From positions 62,001 through 126,000 of the forward strand of contig QJJF01000007.1 in NCBI GenBank assembly GCA_003202005.1: a DNA stretch of 64,000 nucleotides, written 5' to 3'. Positions 20,201 through 30,134 of this stretch are shown here, piece after piece (within the stretch, counting starts at the first letter, position 1; every line of letters begins with the position of its first letter). The notes beneath the pieces are model-generated. The model saw only the letters and a program-made list of their open reading frames with translations, had not been told where the DNA came from and made no database searches. The DNA comes from Williamsia faeni. GTDB lineage: Bacteria > Actinomycetota > Actinomycetes > Mycobacteriales > Mycobacteriaceae. Position numbers and translations under genes: made by a program.

Positions 20201-22553
20201 GCACGCGGTCGAGTATTGGACCAAGGGACTGCGGCACAGCGTATGGTTCTCCCAGGCCGTGTCGAAGGCCGTCGAGAACGGGCACACCACATTTGTGGAG
20301 TTGTCGCCGAACCCGGCCGTGCTGATCTCGGTCGCTGCCGTGACCTTCGGTGCCGGTATCCACGACGCCGAACTCATCGAAACCTTGCGACGCAAGGAAG
20401 ACGAGAGCTACGGCGTGATCAATGCGTTGATGAAGCTCTACGTCCACGGACATTCGATGGATGTCGGAACACTGTTCGGACAAGGCGATTTCGCGGCGAT
20501 CCCGCGGACCCGTTTCGAGCGCAAGCCGTACTGGCTGACCGCATCGATCTCCGGTGGATCCGGTGATGGACGTATCCCGGGCTCGCACGTTGCACTGCCC
20601 GATGGTCGCCACGTGTGGCAGGTGACTGCCTCGGCCGCAACCGATCTGACCGAACTGGTGAAAGCAGCTGCCGAGCAGGTGCTTTCGGACGTCGCGATCA
20701 CCGCCGTGGTGCCTTACGGCGAGGCAGTCGGCGCGAGCACGTTGACCACCACGCTCACGCCTCATCCCGGCGGCGCCGGTGTGCAGGTGCACGGCGCCGA
20801 AGCCACGTCGTTCCGGTTGCTGCTCGATGCAGTGGTGACGGCCGGCGGAGTGCCGGTTGCCGCGCCGATCTTGACTCCGGCCGCGGAAGCGGCGCAGAAC
20901 TCGGGATTCGTCGACAACACCGTCATCACCGACCCGGAGGTCAGCGACGAGATCGGTGCCCGCTGGGATCCGAATTCCGGTGAGAGCATTGATGATCGAC
21001 TGGCACAGATCGTCGCCGAGTCCATGGGCTACGAAGCCGAGGACCTGCCGCGGGAGATCCCGCTGATCGAGCTCGGACTCGATTCGCTGATGGCCATGCG
21101 CATCAAGAACCGGGCCGAGTGGGAGTTCGACATCCCGCAGTTGCAGCTGCAGGCGATGCGTGAGGCCAACCTGCAAGATGTGGTCAAGTTCGTCACGTAC
21201 GCGGTGGAGCACCGCGATGAGGTGCAGGCACTTGCTGACCAGGCCGAAGGACAGGGCGAGATCGACACTGCTGCACTGGCCGAGCTCATCAACGCCGACA
21301 CGACTGCGACCCCGGCCGAGACTGCGCCCGAGCCGGAACCAGAGGTCGCTCCGGTCGAGGTCGCCACGGAGACGAAGGTCGAACCTGCTGCTCCTGCAGA
21401 AGCCGCCGCTCCGGCAGCTGCTGCCGTTGCCGCACCGGCGAATCTGAAGAGTCAGGCCGACGTCGCGGCCGCTGCCGGCGCCGATGTGCCGCCGCGAGAT
21501 GCCGCCGAGCGGTTGACGTTTGGTGTGTGGGCGGTGGTGACCGGAAAGTCTGCCGGTGGCATCTTCAATTCGCTGCCCGTGCTCGACGAGGAGACCGCGG
21601 AGAAGCTGACCGCGCGTCTGTCCGAGCGGGCCGGCGGAGAGCTCGATGTCGAGGATGTCATCGACTCCGACAACATCGAGACGATGTCGAACTACGTGCG
21701 TGAGCACCTCGAAGGTGGTCTCGTCGACGGATTCGTCCGCTACCTGCGGACACCGGAGAAGACCGACCGCAAGCCTGTTCTGGTGTTCCACCCGGCGGGT
21801 GGTTCGACCTCGGCGTACGAGCAGCTGCTCAAGAAGCTTCCCGACGATGTGCCGGTGATCGGATTCGATCGTGTCGAGGGCAGCATCGAAGAGCGCGTGA
21901 AGCAGTACTACCCGAAGCTCAAAGAGGTTCAGCCGGAAGGCCCGTACACCCTGGTCGGCTGGTCGCTCGGTGGTGCGCTCGCCTACGGCTGCGCGCAGAT
22001 GCTGACCGAACAGGGCGACGAGGTTGCCTTTGTGGGTCTGATCGACGTGGTCCGCCCGTCCGAGCCGATCCTCGATACACCGGAAGCCAAGCGCGCACGA
22101 TTGGAGCGCTACTACGACTTCGCCAAGCGCACATACGGTCTCGACGATGCGCCGTTGCCGATGGACCGCCTGGTGGATGCCGACGATGAGGGCCAGTTCC
22201 GCATCATCATGGAAATGCTGGCGATGAGTGACGCCAAGATTCCCGGTGGCATCATCGAGCACCAGCGCACCAGCTTCCTCGACAACCGCGCTCTGACGAC
22301 CGTGGAGCCGACGCGGTTCGACGGCAAGGTTGTGCTCTACCGTGCCGACCGGATGCACGAGGGTGCAATCGAACTCGAGCCGCAGTGGGCACATATCGAC
22401 GAAGACGGTCGATGGGGTGAGGTCGTCGACGACCTCGACATCGTGCACGTCGGCGGCGACCATCTCTCGATTGTCGATGAGCCCTACATTGGAATTATCG
22501 GTGCCGATCTGACCACTCGGTTGGATGGGCTCGCAGGAAGTGACCTTCAGTGA
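17247..22553 (+). CDS. pks13: Polyketide synthase Pks13, mycolic acid condensase
   Basis: Condenses the activated meromycolate with the carboxylated alpha chain to form the mycolic beta-ketoester. The 1768-residue protein has all Pks13 domains: N-terminal carrier (LREWLRGW to [11 protein letters not shown], phosphopantetheine Ser92), ketosynthase (about 155-590, Cys327 in [26 protein letters not shown]), acyltransferase (about 700-1080, Ser833 in GHSMGEA), second carrier (Ser1280 in LGLDSLMAM), an Ala/Pro/Glu linker and a thioesterase (Ser1573 in GWSLGGA). Unusual is the N-terminus: residues about 9-42 are three [12 protein letters not shown]-like repeats before the carrier domain, encoded by a DNA repeat also found between genes. 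ATG 17247 has GGAA upstream; a later ATG at 17409 would exclude the repeats. Confidence 0.97.
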   Translation: MPELNNEPGDEAERSSTPVPGDEAERSSTPVPGDEAERSSTRDVASTADEKAGDMTVSELREWLRGWVSETTGLPLDQVSDDRPMEEFGLSSRDAVALSGDIEDKTGVILTATVAYQHPTIASLAKRIIEGDPDEGREDDDDAERYQRVRGAEDDIAIVGVSTRFPKAGHTPESTWDLLINGGDGISDLPEDRWTEFKSEPRIAKVLAEANLHGGYLDDVKGFDADFFQMSPREVEMVDPQQRLALELTWEALEHAHIPASDLKGGQVGVFIGSSTNDYQMLAVSDPEGSGETAAYALTGTSTSIVAGRVSYYFDFRGPSIALDTACSSSLVAVHQAVRSLRTGESDVALAGGVNMLITPAATLGFDSIGVQSKDGRIKAFSSDADGMIRAEGGGLLVLKRLSDARRDGDKVLAVVAGSAVNSDGRSNGLPAPNPEAQVEVLRSAYTDAAINPRDVDYIEAHGTGTILGDPIEADALGRVVGRGRDADKPALLGSAKTNFGHLEAAAGAAGLIKVVLALGENKLPPSLNYVGPNPYIQFDALHLTVIPEATDWPRYSGHAVAGVSGFGFGGTNAHVVIREVTPEDLAEPVADDTEPVVAQAVVDDFLDDDDEEEFLTEAERAALGQLAAAPKVAETAAADVDPTQGFAPCAVEGSVVPLVVSGFVPSRRRKAAADLADWLETDEAKATPLVDIGRALAHRNHGRTRSVVMARSHEDALKGMRAIADNKNSPIVYTSDTPDAASAVWLLSGFGSQHRKMAKQLYTENPIFAAAVDKVDKLIEDELGYSIVEQFLDDSVTYEIESSQVGIFTIQVGLAELLRHHGADAGVVVGHSMGEAAGAYITGGLSLGDAVRVICQRSRLMGEAEATLTGDNIRLMALVEYSADDIAGVLVDYPDLEICVYAAPTHTVIGGPEPQVDAIVARAESEGKLGRKLATKGASHTSQTDPLLGELAYELTGIEPLRPKIGFYSSVDREEYYRPGSDPVHAVEYWTKGLRHSVWFSQAVSKAVENGHTTFVELSPNPAVLISVAAVTFGAGIHDAELIETLRRKEDESYGVINALMKLYVHGHSMDVGTLFGQGDFAAIPRTRFERKPYWLTASISGGSGDGRIPGSHVALPDGRHVWQVTASAATDLTELVKAAAEQVLSDVAITAVVPYGEAVGASTLTTTLTPHPGGAGVQVHGAEATSFRLLLDAVVTAGGVPVAAPILTPAAEAAQNSGFVDNTVITDPEVSDEIGARWDPNSGESIDDRLAQIVAESMGYEAEDLPREIPLIELGLDSLMAMRIKNRAEWEFDIPQLQLQAMREANLQDVVKFVTYAVEHRDEVQALADQAEGQGEIDTAALAELINADTTATPAETAPEPEPEVAPVEVATETKVEPAAPAEAAAPAAAAVAAPANLKSQADVAAAAGADVPPRDAAERLTFGVWAVVTGKSAGGIFNSLPVLDEETAEKLTARLSERAGGELDVEDVIDSDNIETMSNYVREHLEGGLVDGFVRYLRTPEKTDRKPVLVFHPAGGSTSAYEQLLKKLPDDVPVIGFDRVEGSIEERVKQYYPKLKEVQPEGPYTLVGWSLGGALAYGCAQMLTEQGDEVAFVGLIDVVRPSEPILDTPEAKRARLERYYDFAKRTYGLDDAPLPMDRLVDADDEGQFRIIMEMLAMSDAKIPGGIIEHQRTSFLDNRALTTVEPTRFDGKVVLYRADRMHEGAIELEPQWAHIDEDGRWGEVVDDLDIVHVGGDHLSIVDEPYIGIIGADLTTRLDGLAGSDLQ
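17274..17367 (+). repeat. GACGAAGC-type repeat inside the pks13 5' end, 36-bp period
   Basis: Three cores at 17274-17295, 17310-17331 and 17346-17367, each starting GACGAAGCGGAGCGG and ending CTCGA. The period is 36 bp, a multiple of three, so the repeat is translated as a 12-residue unit. The related intergenic array at 10321-10412 has a 35-bp period. Confidence 0.92.
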
Positions 22554-24100
22554 CTGACACGACCGCCGGCAAACTCAAAGAACTTCGCGAGAAGCTCGAG
22601 GCGGCAAGGGAACCCGGTGGGCAGCGAGCTGTCGCCAAGCGAGCGGAGAAGGGCATCGGATCGCCGCGGGAGCGGTTGAACATGCTGTTCGATCCGGGCA
22701 CTTTTGTGGAGATCGGTCAGCTGGCAAAGATGCCGGGTGCTGCGGAAAGCGGTTACGGCGACGGTGTCGTCACCGGCCACGGAATGGTCAATGGCCGTCC
22801 GGTGGCGGCCTTTTCGCACGATCAGACCGTCTTCGGCGGCACGGTCGGCGAGATGTTCGGCCGCAAGGTCGCGGCGATCATGGAGTGGGCGGCCAAGATC
22901 GGTTGCCCGATGGTCGGTATCAACGACTCGGCCGGTGCCCGGATCCAGGACGCGGTCACGTCGTTGGCCTGGTATGCCGAGATGGGCCGCCGTAGCGACC
23001 TGCTGTCGGGTATGGCCCCGCAGGTTTCCGTGATCCTCGGCAAGTGCGCCGGTGGTGCGGTGTACAGCCCCGCCAACACCGACATCCTCGTGGGCGTCAA
23101 GGACCAGAGTTACATGTTCGTCACCGGGCCCGATGTGCTCAAACAGGTGACGGGCGAGGATGTTTCAGCCGAAGACCTCGGTGGTTCGTACAACCAGGCG
23201 GCCTGGGGCAACATTCATCACCTGGCCGACGACGAGAAGGCCGCCTTCGACTGGGTCCGTGAGTACCTCGAGTACATGCCGTCGACCTGCTACGAGCGGG
23301 CACCGATCATCAACCCGGGCCTCGAACCCGAGGTCACCGAGAGCGACCTGTCGCTCAACAGCTTCCTGCCCGACAGCGACAACGCCGGTTACGACATCCG
23401 CGACATCATCATCCGGGTGTTCGACGACGGTGCGTTCCACGAGGTCGGCGAGCTGTTCGCGGCCAACATCGTCACCGGTTTCGCGCGGATCGATGGCACG
23501 TCGGTGGGTGTTGTCGCCAACCAGCCCAACGTGTTGTCCGGTGTGCTCGATACGGATTCGTCCGAGAAGGCCGCACGGTTCGTGCGTATCTGCAACGCCT
23601 ACAACATCCCGCTCATCTTCCTGGTGGACACACCGGGCATCCTGCCGGGGCTCGAAGAGGAGCGTAAGGGCACGATCCGCCGGTCGGGTCGCTTCCTCTA
23701 CGCCTATGTCGAGGCCGACGTCCCGAAGATCACCGTGGTCCTGCGCAAGGCCTACGGCGGCGCGTACGCGGTGATGGGCAGTAAGCAGCTCGGTGCCGAC
23801 CTCAACTTCGCCTGGCCGACGGCCAAGATCGCGGTGATGGGTGCGGAGTCGGCGGCTGCGGTCCTGACCCGTAAGCAGACCGAGAATGCCACCCCGGAAG
23901 ACGCTGCGAAGATCCGCAAAGACTTCATCGACTTCTACAACACCGCGATGGCCACGCCGTACCTGGCAGCCGAACGCGGATACATCGATGCCGTCATCGA
24001 GCCGGCGAACACCCGGCTGGAACTGCGGCGGGCGTTGGCGCAGCTCAAGGACAAGCAGGTTCTCCGGACCCCGCGCAAGCACTTCCTGATGCCGATCTGA
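22550..24100 (+). CDS. accD4: Acyl-CoA carboxylase beta subunit AccD4
   Basis: Carboxyltransferase subunit that carboxylates the C24-C26 acyl-CoA to give the alpha-branch substrate of Pks13, working with a biotinylated alpha subunit encoded elsewhere. The 516-residue length is typical. The N-terminal half holds [17 protein letters not shown] and [15 protein letters not shown]; the C-terminal half holds [30 protein letters not shown] and [15 protein letters not shown], the two acyl-CoA/biotin binding halves. The GTG start overlaps the pks13 stop by 4 bases. The gene ends the mycolate operon. Confidence 0.95.
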   Translation: MTDTTAGKLKELREKLEAAREPGGQRAVAKRAEKGIGSPRERLNMLFDPGTFVEIGQLAKMPGAAESGYGDGVVTGHGMVNGRPVAAFSHDQTVFGGTVGEMFGRKVAAIMEWAAKIGCPMVGINDSAGARIQDAVTSLAWYAEMGRRSDLLSGMAPQVSVILGKCAGGAVYSPANTDILVGVKDQSYMFVTGPDVLKQVTGEDVSAEDLGGSYNQAAWGNIHHLADDEKAAFDWVREYLEYMPSTCYERAPIINPGLEPEVTESDLSLNSFLPDSDNAGYDIRDIIIRVFDDGAFHEVGELFAANIVTGFARIDGTSVGVVANQPNVLSGVLDTDSSEKAARFVRICNAYNIPLIFLVDTPGILPGLEEERKGTIRRSGRFLYAYVEADVPKITVVLRKAYGGAYAVMGSKQLGADLNFAWPTAKIAVMGAESAAAVLTRKQTENATPEDAAKIRKDFIDFYNTAMATPYLAAERGYIDAVIEPANTRLELRRALAQLKDKQVLRTPRKHFLMPI

Positions 24101-24182
24101 CGTTTCGAAACGCGGCTGCGTAGACGGGTTGCCGCGTATCGTGATCTTCCACGATCGGCTACCGACTTTCGTGGAGTGCGCA

Positions 24183-24590
24183 ATGGCATCCTCATCCTCA
24201 TCCGGTTACAGATTGCTGCAGATCGCGCTGGTTGTCTTCGGCACGGTGATGGTTCTGCTCTATCCACTGGCTGTGGTGTGGCCGTCGGGTTGGGCGTGGC
24301 ATCACGGTGCCCCCTACGACTCCGACTACTTCATGATGATCGTCGGCCTATATGCGACGTTGGGCGTTTTCCTCTGGAACGCGGCGCGGCGTCCCGAGAC
24401 CAACATCAGCCTGATCTGGTTCACCGTGTGCTCGAGTGTTGTCCACGCTGCGATCATGACGGTGCAATCCTTTGGCAGCGGCCATCATCTGGGGCATCTG
24501 TGGGGAGATGTCGCGGCGCTGCTCTTGGTGGCTGTCGTGCTGTCGGTTCTCCTGTACTCGTCGGGACTCAGCCGCCAGACGGGTCGCTGA
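24183..24590 (+). CDS. Small four-helix membrane protein, function unknown
   Basis: A 135-residue protein with four predicted membrane helices, at about residues 10-32, 47-66, 74-96 and 107-128. A HHGAPYDSDYFMMIVGLY segment lies after helix 1. It resembles small uncharacterised membrane families (DUF6632 type) but I cannot assign it firmly. The ATG is preceded by GTGGAGTGC; upstream frames are less likely. Its 3' end overlaps the convergent VOC gene by 23 bases. Confidence 0.65.
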   Translation: MASSSSSGYRLLQIALVVFGTVMVLLYPLAVVWPSGWAWHHGAPYDSDYFMMIVGLYATLGVFLWNAARRPETNISLIWFTVCSSVVHAAIMTVQSFGSGHHLGHLWGDVAALLLVAVVLSVLLYSSGLSRQTGR

Positions 24591-24963
24591 CCCATTGCAC
24601 GAGTTGCCACACGATTCCGTTGGGGTCGGCGAACTGGCAGTAGCGCTCACCCCATGGCTCGGTCTCGGGCGGAGTGATGACGTGCGCGCCTTCGGCGGCG
24701 ATCCGTGCGAACTCTGCGTCGATGTCGTCGACCACGAATGCGATGAGCAGGCCCTGACCCGCAGATCCGGCGATGGATGCGGGTTTGAAGGTCTCGAGCC
24801 CGGTACGGAGAAAAATCACGTTGATGCCGGCGTCCGGGTGGGTGAGTGAGATGAAGCCCTCGGCCGCCATTGTCTCGGTGAACCCGAAGTGATTCTGGGC
24901 GAATGATGCCGAGGCGGTGACGTCGTCGACGTTCAGGGACAGGGCGGTGCCGGTGATCTTCAC
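24568..24963 (-). CDS. VOC-superfamily (glyoxalase/bleomycin-resistance type) protein
   Basis: A 131-residue single-domain vicinal-oxygen-chelate protein. The beta-alpha-beta units are visible as ALSLNVDDVTASASFAQNHFGF at the start, VVDDIDAEFARIAAEGA in the middle and FADPNGIVWQLVQW at the end, the last containing the usual metal-site segment. Substrate unknown. The GTG at 24963 is chosen because GAAAGG lies 6 bases upstream and the domain begins there; the frame is open 15 codons further. It is convergent with the membrane-protein gene, overlapping it by 23 bases. Confidence 0.8.
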   Translation of the reverse strand: MKITGTALSLNVDDVTASASFAQNHFGFTETMAAEGFISLTHPDAGINVIFLRTGLETFKPASIAGSAGQGLLIAFVVDDIDAEFARIAAEGAHVITPPETEPWGERYCQFADPNGIVWQLVQWVSDPSGG

Positions 24964-25045
24964 GGTGAACCTTTCGCGTGTGGATCTAGAAACGTGTCCG
25001 GTGCCCAATGCTATTGGACGGTGGATCGCGGCGGCCCGCGGTTCG

Positions 25046-26833
25046 TTACCCGAATCCTGAATCGGTTGCGGCTTGATTTCGTCTGAGGTTTCTTGCTCGT
25101 TCGGCCCGTCGGCGGGCGTGTTTGTCCGCCAGTCGGGTTCGGGGTCGATTGGGCATGGTGGGACGGTTGTGCGGTGGTGATGCTGTGGACTGCCATCGAT
25201 AGTTGGTCACTTCGGGGAAAAGATCCTCGCCGGTCCAGGCCGGCCCCTGGAATCGAACTCCCTCCGGGCTGATGAATGTTGTTCGGATGCGGCCGTTTTC
25301 ATCGACTTCTTGGATGTCGATCCAATCGCCGAAGGACTTGAGCAGGTGGTGGAACTTGCAGAGGCATTTGATGCCTTCTGCGGAGGTTTGACCGCCGCCG
25401 GCCGGATCGTCGTGGTTGTACTCCTCGGTGTGGTCGAGCTCAGATTTCCACGCCGGACGCCCGCAGCCCGGAAACACGCAGTATCCATCGCGGATCCGGA
25501 TGATCACAGCCAGTGCTGTGGATGGTCTATAAGGATTTGCCCGTTGGGTTTTGGGAAGCGGCCTCGTCTGGCCGCGGCGAACCCACCTCGGGGGCCGGGA
25601 ATGCGCGTGACCCTCATGACCGTGACCTGTGTCCGGGCCGGGATCGGATGGCGGCGGTGCTTCGCATTCTGCCTTGATCGGGCCCTCGGACTGATCGGAC
25701 TCGTCGGACCTGTCATCTTGATCGGGAACGGGCTCCTTTGCGTCGCGCTTGGCTGTGATCAGACGTTTCCATGTCGACAGTCGCTGCTCGTAGTCGAGAT
25801 CTCCGCGATCGGGTTGTGTTGCAGACGGTTTGGATAGGTCTCCACCAACAGGGCGCACCCGTGCATCGCTTCTCCGTGCGAGTTCGAGTGCGTGTTCACC
25901 TGAGATGACGCCGTGCCCGTCCACGAATCCGGGGTTGGCTGATTTCCCTTCGGCTGTCGCTTGGTCCATCACCACGTGTATCACGAAGTCGTGGCCGGAA
26001 TTGCTGTCGTCGATATCGTCGGCACGTGCGAACTCACAACCCTCGGCGTTGCCGCATTCGCAGATGAACTGGACATCCATGGTGGCGCAGAACAACGCAT
26101 CCGAAAGTCGTTGTGGGGTGGTACGGGGATCGTCCCTGCAGACGCGGGCCGCCAGTTCCTGGACCCGTTTGTCGAGCAGGAGCGCGTTCTCGGCTGTCAT
26201 CGAAGCGACGATGTCGGCCATCCCGTCCTCGGTGGGATATCGCTTGAAGTCGCGGCCCGATCTTGCTCGGGCTCGGCGTTCTCGAACACCATCGGGGTCA
26301 TGCCGGAACACGATCTGGTCGACCATGTTTCGCATCCGGTCGAAGGACCAGGAGCCGTCTCGCCATAACATCTCGGCGATTTCTCCATCAACGGAATCCG
26401 ACCACGGCATGCCATCCACAAGTTCAGTACGCGAGACGATGTCGGGGATGTGGTGTGGTGACACCCGGCCGGCCTTGAGGGCGTCATTGACGTGAGGTAG
26501 ACGGTCCCGCAACGCAATTCCTCGCCGCATGATGCTGTCGGCGGCACCCGGTGTCACATTGAGGGCCGCGCCGATGCGCGCCGAGCACTGAGCCCATCCG
26601 TCGAGTTGCAGGAAATCCGTCTCGCTCGATGGTGCCGCAAGTTGGCGATGCATCTCTGCCGCAGTTGCGTATTCCGCCCACGCGGCAAAGCCTTTCGCCC
26701 GCGACACCATCTGCAACGAATCGGTCAACTCGCCCGTGCGCAGCAGCGACGGCGACGCCACCCCCAGCGCCGCAAATGCTTCGACGATCCGATCTTCGAA
26801 CATGTATGCGACTATGCCACGGGCCTCCGACAA
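25046..26833 (-). CDS. DUF222 / HNH endonuclease-domain protein (13E12 repeat family type)
   Basis: A 595-residue protein with an N-terminal DUF222 region (about residues 10-330, with SRTELVDGMPW and VRERRARARSGRDFKRYPT) and a C-terminal HNH motif: DGYCVFPGCGRPAWKSELDH, then KCLCKFHHLLKSF. The 13E12 family occurs in many copies in mycobacteria and relatives; members are suspected nucleases of mobile or repetitive nature, but the role is not established. TTG 26833 has GGAGG 6 bases upstream and is preferred; ATG 26803 has no ribosome site. Three copies of TCCGACAAGT sit at the start region. It is divergent from the hydrolase gene. Confidence 0.82.
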   Translation of the reverse strand: MSEARGIVAYMFEDRIVEAFAALGVASPSLLRTGELTDSLQMVSRAKGFAAWAEYATAAEMHRQLAAPSSETDFLQLDGWAQCSARIGAALNVTPGAADSIMRRGIALRDRLPHVNDALKAGRVSPHHIPDIVSRTELVDGMPWSDSVDGEIAEMLWRDGSWSFDRMRNMVDQIVFRHDPDGVRERRARARSGRDFKRYPTEDGMADIVASMTAENALLLDKRVQELAARVCRDDPRTTPQRLSDALFCATMDVQFICECGNAEGCEFARADDIDDSNSGHDFVIHVVMDQATAEGKSANPGFVDGHGVISGEHALELARRSDARVRPVGGDLSKPSATQPDRGDLDYEQRLSTWKRLITAKRDAKEPVPDQDDRSDESDQSEGPIKAECEAPPPSDPGPDTGHGHEGHAHSRPPRWVRRGQTRPLPKTQRANPYRPSTALAVIIRIRDGYCVFPGCGRPAWKSELDHTEEYNHDDPAGGGQTSAEGIKCLCKFHHLLKSFGDWIDIQEVDENGRIRTTFISPEGVRFQGPAWTGEDLFPEVTNYRWQSTASPPHNRPTMPNRPRTRLADKHARRRAERARNLRRNQAATDSGFG

Positions 26834-26860
26834 GTCACACCTCCGACAAGTCCGACAAGT
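26826..26860. repeat. Three copies of TCCGACAAGT in the DUF222/HNH leader
   Basis: The decamer occurs at 26826-26835, 26842-26851 and 26851-26860, overlapping the start and leader of the minus-strand gene and lying in the divergent promoter region. It could be a regulator site or a chance duplication. Confidence 0.6.
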
Positions 26861-26901
26861 CGCCGTTGTTGGCTGACCACTACCGGCCTAGCCTGGGGAC
26901 C

Positions 26902-27411
26902 ATGTGGCTTCGGTTCATCCACGGCGCAGGCGGCTACTTCGACGATCGGGAACTGGCGGACGGTCTCGGTGTTGCGGTCGACGCCGCGGTCGACATGCCA
27001 CACATCCCCGAAGACGATATGTCGTTCGAGGCCTGGGCTGTCCCGGTGCGGCACATGGTGGCTGCGATGGGTGCGGCCGATCTGCTGATCGCACATTCCT
27101 TCGGTGCGTCGGTGTTGCTCCGGGTCTTGGCGGAGGAAGCGCGGCCGGTCCCGTCGCGCGCAGTGCTGCTGGCGATGCCGGACTGGAGTCCCAAGGGTTG
27201 GGACATCGAGGAGTACGCGTTCAACGGACGCGAGCCGGTCCAGTCGTTGTCGTTGCACCACTGCCGCGACGACGAGGTGGTGCCGTTCGGCCATCTCGCG
27301 TTGAACTCGGCGCGACTGCCCTCGGCCCGGGTGCACGAGCATCCGTCGGGTGGTCACCAGTTCAATGGACTGGCGGACACGATCGCCGCGGACGCAATTC
27401 GCGACCGGTGA
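26902..27411 (+). CDS. Small alpha/beta hydrolase (RBBP9/YdeN-like shape)
   Basis: A 169-residue predicted serine hydrolase. The compact fold shows RFIHGAGGYF at the start, the nucleophile elbow AHSFGAS near residue 67, DDEVVPFGH near 123 for the acid, and GGHQFNG near 152 for the His. The size fits the RBBP9/YdeN group of minimal hydrolases. Substrate unknown. The open frame extends upstream through sequence antisense to the HNH gene, which is rejected as coding. The gene is convergent with alkD, with 3 bases between stops. Confidence 0.75.
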   Translation: MWLRFIHGAGGYFDDRELADGLGVAVDAAVDMPHIPEDDMSFEAWAVPVRHMVAAMGAADLLIAHSFGASVLLRVLAEEARPVPSRAVLLAMPDWSPKGWDIEEYAFNGREPVQSLSLHHCRDDEVVPFGHLALNSARLPSARVHEHPSGGHQFNGLADTIAADAIRDR

Positions 27412-27414
27412 ACC

Positions 27415-28080
27415 TCAACCTTGGCGGCGCACGATCTCGGCTATCCAAATCGGTGCGAATGGAGAGGTGCAGTTTGGGGGCGTCGGGTAGTCCTTGAGGA
27501 CCTCGAGCCGCTCACCGATGTCGATCGCGCGGGCGCGGTACTCGGGTTGGGTGATCCCGATCCGTGCCAGGCACTCGTTCATCGCCCACTGCTTGCGGTC
27601 CGGTGCGTCCTTCATCTCCGCCTCGATCTGCCCGAGCAGTCCCGAGAGATCAAGACCGTCCGGGCTTTTCCCGACGCGATCGGTGGTGAGAGCCCAACCT
27701 GCGCTTGCGACAACGGGATCGGGGTCGTCGAACCAGGCGAGGCGTAGCTCCTCGGCGTTCGGATTCTTCTTCACCACGTAGTTAAGCAACCAGTCATGCA
27801 CTTTGGATGCCCGCGCTTCGCGCAGCATTTGGTCCAGCTGTTGGGCGGTGAACTCGCGTGGGCGGCAGATCAGGAGCGCGAGCAGTCTCGCCGCCGTGTC
27901 ATCGGTCTTCCAGAGTTCGCCGGCGAACTCGTGTTGTGTCTTCAGCCGCTTGGCGATCGCACGCAGTTTGCTCAGGGGTACCCCGTGGTCGTCCCCGTGC
28001 CGTTCGTTCACCGCCCGCATCTTCGGATTCTCCAGAGCAGTAAGTTCGGCCATCACCTCGGGCAGTGTCGTGTCAGTCAT
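27415..28080 (-). CDS. DNA alkylation repair (AlkD-like, HEAT-repeat) protein
   Basis: A 221-residue helical protein of the AlkC/AlkD alkylation-repair family, which removes cationic alkylated bases such as N3- and N7-alkylpurines. Family-like parts are GVPLSKLRAIAKRLK near residue 33, LARLLALLI-like helices in the middle, DWLLNYVVKK, and WFDDPDPVVASAGWALTT near 118. The ATG at 28080 overlaps the end of the bioN gene by 8 bases, which places it as the last gene of the biotin-uptake operon, an unusual partner. Confidence 0.78.
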   Translation of the reverse strand: MTDTTLPEVMAELTALENPKMRAVNERHGDDHGVPLSKLRAIAKRLKTQHEFAGELWKTDDTAARLLALLICRPREFTAQQLDQMLREARASKVHDWLLNYVVKKNPNAEELRLAWFDDPDPVVASAGWALTTDRVGKSPDGLDLSGLLGQIEAEMKDAPDRKQWAMNECLARIGITQPEYRARAIDIGERLEVLKDYPTPPNCTSPFAPIWIAEIVRRQG

Positions 28081-28681
28081 CGAGCCCCCTTGCAGACAAC
28101 GCGTCGGCGAAATGGTCGGCGATGTGTAGCGAGCCCAGGACCACCGGTACGGCAAGTCTATGCGGCATGAACTTCAGTCCGCGGGCGCGACGGGCCTCGT
28201 CGACCTGGGTGACGAGTTCGACCACGAGTGGGATCGCGCGAATGGCAAGGGCCAGAACCAGAGCCATTCGATCGGGGCGGAAGCCGAATCTCTGGAGCGG
28301 AGTGAACATGCGGGTCAACGCGGCCAGCATGTCCATGGTGCGGGTCGTCAGTGAGACCGCGACGGCGAGAGCAACCGACAGGATCATGACACCGCAGACC
28401 ACCAGCGCCCGCTCCCAGCTGGCGAAGATGACCTGAAAACCGAAGATCATCAACACAACCCAGAACAATGGCCGCAGCGACGCGAGCACAACCCGTATCG
28501 GCAACCGGGCGAGGACAAACACCGCGACAACACCGATGATGCCGACCGGCAGTCGCTCCGGGGTGTCGATCAGCGCGGTCATCGCGATCACCACAACAGC
28601 GAGGGCAACCAGTTTGAATCCCGCGGGGAGACGGTGGATCGGCGAGTTCCCGGGTTGGTAGACGCCTAGTGCGTCATTCAT
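28073..28681 (-). CDS. bioN: Energy-coupling factor transmembrane protein, BioN type
   Basis: The T component of an ECF-type vitamin transporter. The 202-residue protein has about five membrane helices and the two cytoplasmic Ala-Arg-Gly motifs that dock on the ATPase: RRARGLKF near residue 165 and LSARGLDD at the C-terminus. With the upstream bioM and bioY it forms a complete biotin importer. The ATG overlaps the bioM stop by 4 bases. Confidence 0.9.
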   Translation of the reverse strand: MNDALGVYQPGNSPIHRLPAGFKLVALAVVVIAMTALIDTPERLPVGIIGVVAVFVLARLPIRVVLASLRPLFWVVLMIFGFQVIFASWERALVVCGVMILSVALAVAVSLTTRTMDMLAALTRMFTPLQRFGFRPDRMALVLALAIRAIPLVVELVTQVDEARRARGLKFMPHRLAVPVVLGSLHIADHFADALSARGLDD

Positions 28682-29358
28682 GCCATCAGCGTTCGATAGC
28701 GCGGAAGGGCTTCTCCGGGAGGCCCGTCGGCGACAACACCGCCGTCGTCGATCACGATCACGCGGTCGAAATCAGACACCAATTCGAGATCGTGACTCAC
28801 CACGATCAGCTGCTGCTGCAGGTCGGCGAATACGCCGCGGATCATCGCACTGTTTCGGAGGTCGAGGAGCGTGGTGGGCTCATCGGCCACGATGATCGAC
28901 GGTTCGGTGACCAGTATCGACGCGAGCGCCAACAGCTGTTTCTGACCGCCGGAGAGCTTCTGTGCGGGATGATCGGCGTGCCCGGCGAGCCCGAATCGAG
29001 CGAGGATCTCAGCAACCCGACCGGCGACCTCGGACTTCGACAGCTTGCCCCGCGACAGGGACAGCGCCACGTCTTCGCCGACGGTCGGCATGATGATCTG
29101 GCGGTCCGGGTCGGTGAAGACGAATCCGACCTGTTTGCGGATGGCGCGGGTTTTGCGCCGGGTGTCGAGACCGTTGACCTCGACCGCGCCGCTGTCGGGG
29201 AGGACGAGCCCGTTGATCATCCGGGCGAGCGTCGATTTCCCGCTGCCGTTGGACCCGACGATCCCGATCCGTCGCTCGGTCAGTTCGAGATCGACGTCGC
29301 GTAGCACTGCTCGATCTGCGTAAGCGTGGCTTACGCCTCGGAAAGTGACTCCCGACAT
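28678..29358 (-). CDS. bioM: Biotin ECF transporter ATPase BioM
   Basis: The ATP-binding subunit, 226 residues. Walker A GSNGSGKST is near residue 34, the Q-loop region in VGFVFTDPDRQI, the ABC signature KLSGGQKQ near 132, Walker B SIIVADEPT near 152 and the switch His in VVSHD. The ATG at 29358 shares one base with the bioY stop (TGATG), so translation is coupled. Confidence 0.92.
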   Translation of the reverse strand: MSGVTFRGVSHAYADRAVLRDVDLELTERRIGIVGSNGSGKSTLARMINGLVLPDSGAVEVNGLDTRRKTRAIRKQVGFVFTDPDRQIIMPTVGEDVALSLSRGKLSKSEVAGRVAEILARFGLAGHADHPAQKLSGGQKQLLALASILVTEPSIIVADEPTTLLDLRNSAMIRGVFADLQQQLIVVSHDLELVSDFDRVIVIDDGGVVADGPPGEALPRYRTLMA

Positions 29359-29978
29359 CACCGTCGCTTCACGCGCAGTGGGGTGATCAGCCCGGGATAT
29401 CCGCGATGAACCTGCCGGGCGACGACTGCTGCGGCGGCGGCCTTGACGAGGTCGCCGGTGACATAGATGCCGTTCGTACTCAGTGCTGCCCACCAGGTCA
29501 TGTCGGCGCGGACCATCAGTCCGATCGTGCCGAAGAGGTAGATGACACCGAGTCCACCGACGACATTGATGACAAATCCGGGGATGACCCGGTACTTCGG
29601 CATCATCAGGGCGGTTCCGAGGCCGATGACGATGACCGCGGGGAGCCAGCCGATGAAGAATCCGGCCGTGGGGGAGGTGAGCGAGACGAGTCCGGTGCGA
29701 CCGCCGGCCAGGATCGGCAATCCGCAGATCGCCAGTGTGCTGAAGATCAGCACCGCGAGCGCGCCCTTGCGCCAGCCGAGGATGGCGCCGGCGAGCATCA
29801 CGCCGAGGGTCTGGAGGGTGATCGGGACACCGCTGCTGCCGACCGTGATCGTTCCGGGAAGACCCAGCGCCGCGATGAGTGCTGCGAAAACAGCTGATTG
29901 GGCGAGGTCGCGCATGGTCAGGCCGACAGCGGTCTTGCGCGTCCGCCCCTCGGTGGGCATGGTCAATTCTGATGTCAC
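29358..29978 (-). CDS. bioY: Biotin transporter substrate-binding component BioY
   Basis: The S component that binds biotin in the membrane, 206 residues with about six helices. Typical parts are AALGLPGTITVG near residue 40, PITLQTLGVMLAGAILG-type sequence, and GGRTGLVSLTSPTAGFFIGW. The GTG at 29978 has GAGG 7 bases upstream; ATG 30014 would lengthen it by 12 residues. It heads the bioY-bioM-bioN-alkD operon. Biotin is needed by the acyl-CoA carboxylase that includes AccD4. No BioQ-type operator was recognised. Confidence 0.92.
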   Translation of the reverse strand: MTSELTMPTEGRTRKTAVGLTMRDLAQSAVFAALIAALGLPGTITVGSSGVPITLQTLGVMLAGAILGWRKGALAVLIFSTLAICGLPILAGGRTGLVSLTSPTAGFFIGWLPAVIVIGLGTALMMPKYRVIPGFVINVVGGLGVIYLFGTIGLMVRADMTWWAALSTNGIYVTGDLVKAAAAAVVARQVHRGYPGLITPLRVKRR

Positions 29979-30134
29979 GGTGATACCTCGTGCTGTGGGA
30001 CTCGGATGCTGCATCCGGGTACGTCAGCTCCGAATGGATGCGATTTCCGTGGTGATTCTACGGATCGGCGGGGTGGTGGTTTCCGCACCGTCACCTTTTA
30101 GACATAAGTCACGAATCTTGGCTATCCTGAGGGC

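Noticed and set aside
19917-22463. 848-codon minus-strand frame opposite pks13
   Set aside because: Mirror of the pks13 codon pattern, with no recognisable domain or ribosome site.
25046-26833. Mobile element or intein/homing system around the HNH gene
   Set aside because: No terminal repeats, transposase, integrase or target duplication seen. The DUF222/HNH protein alone does not show mobility.
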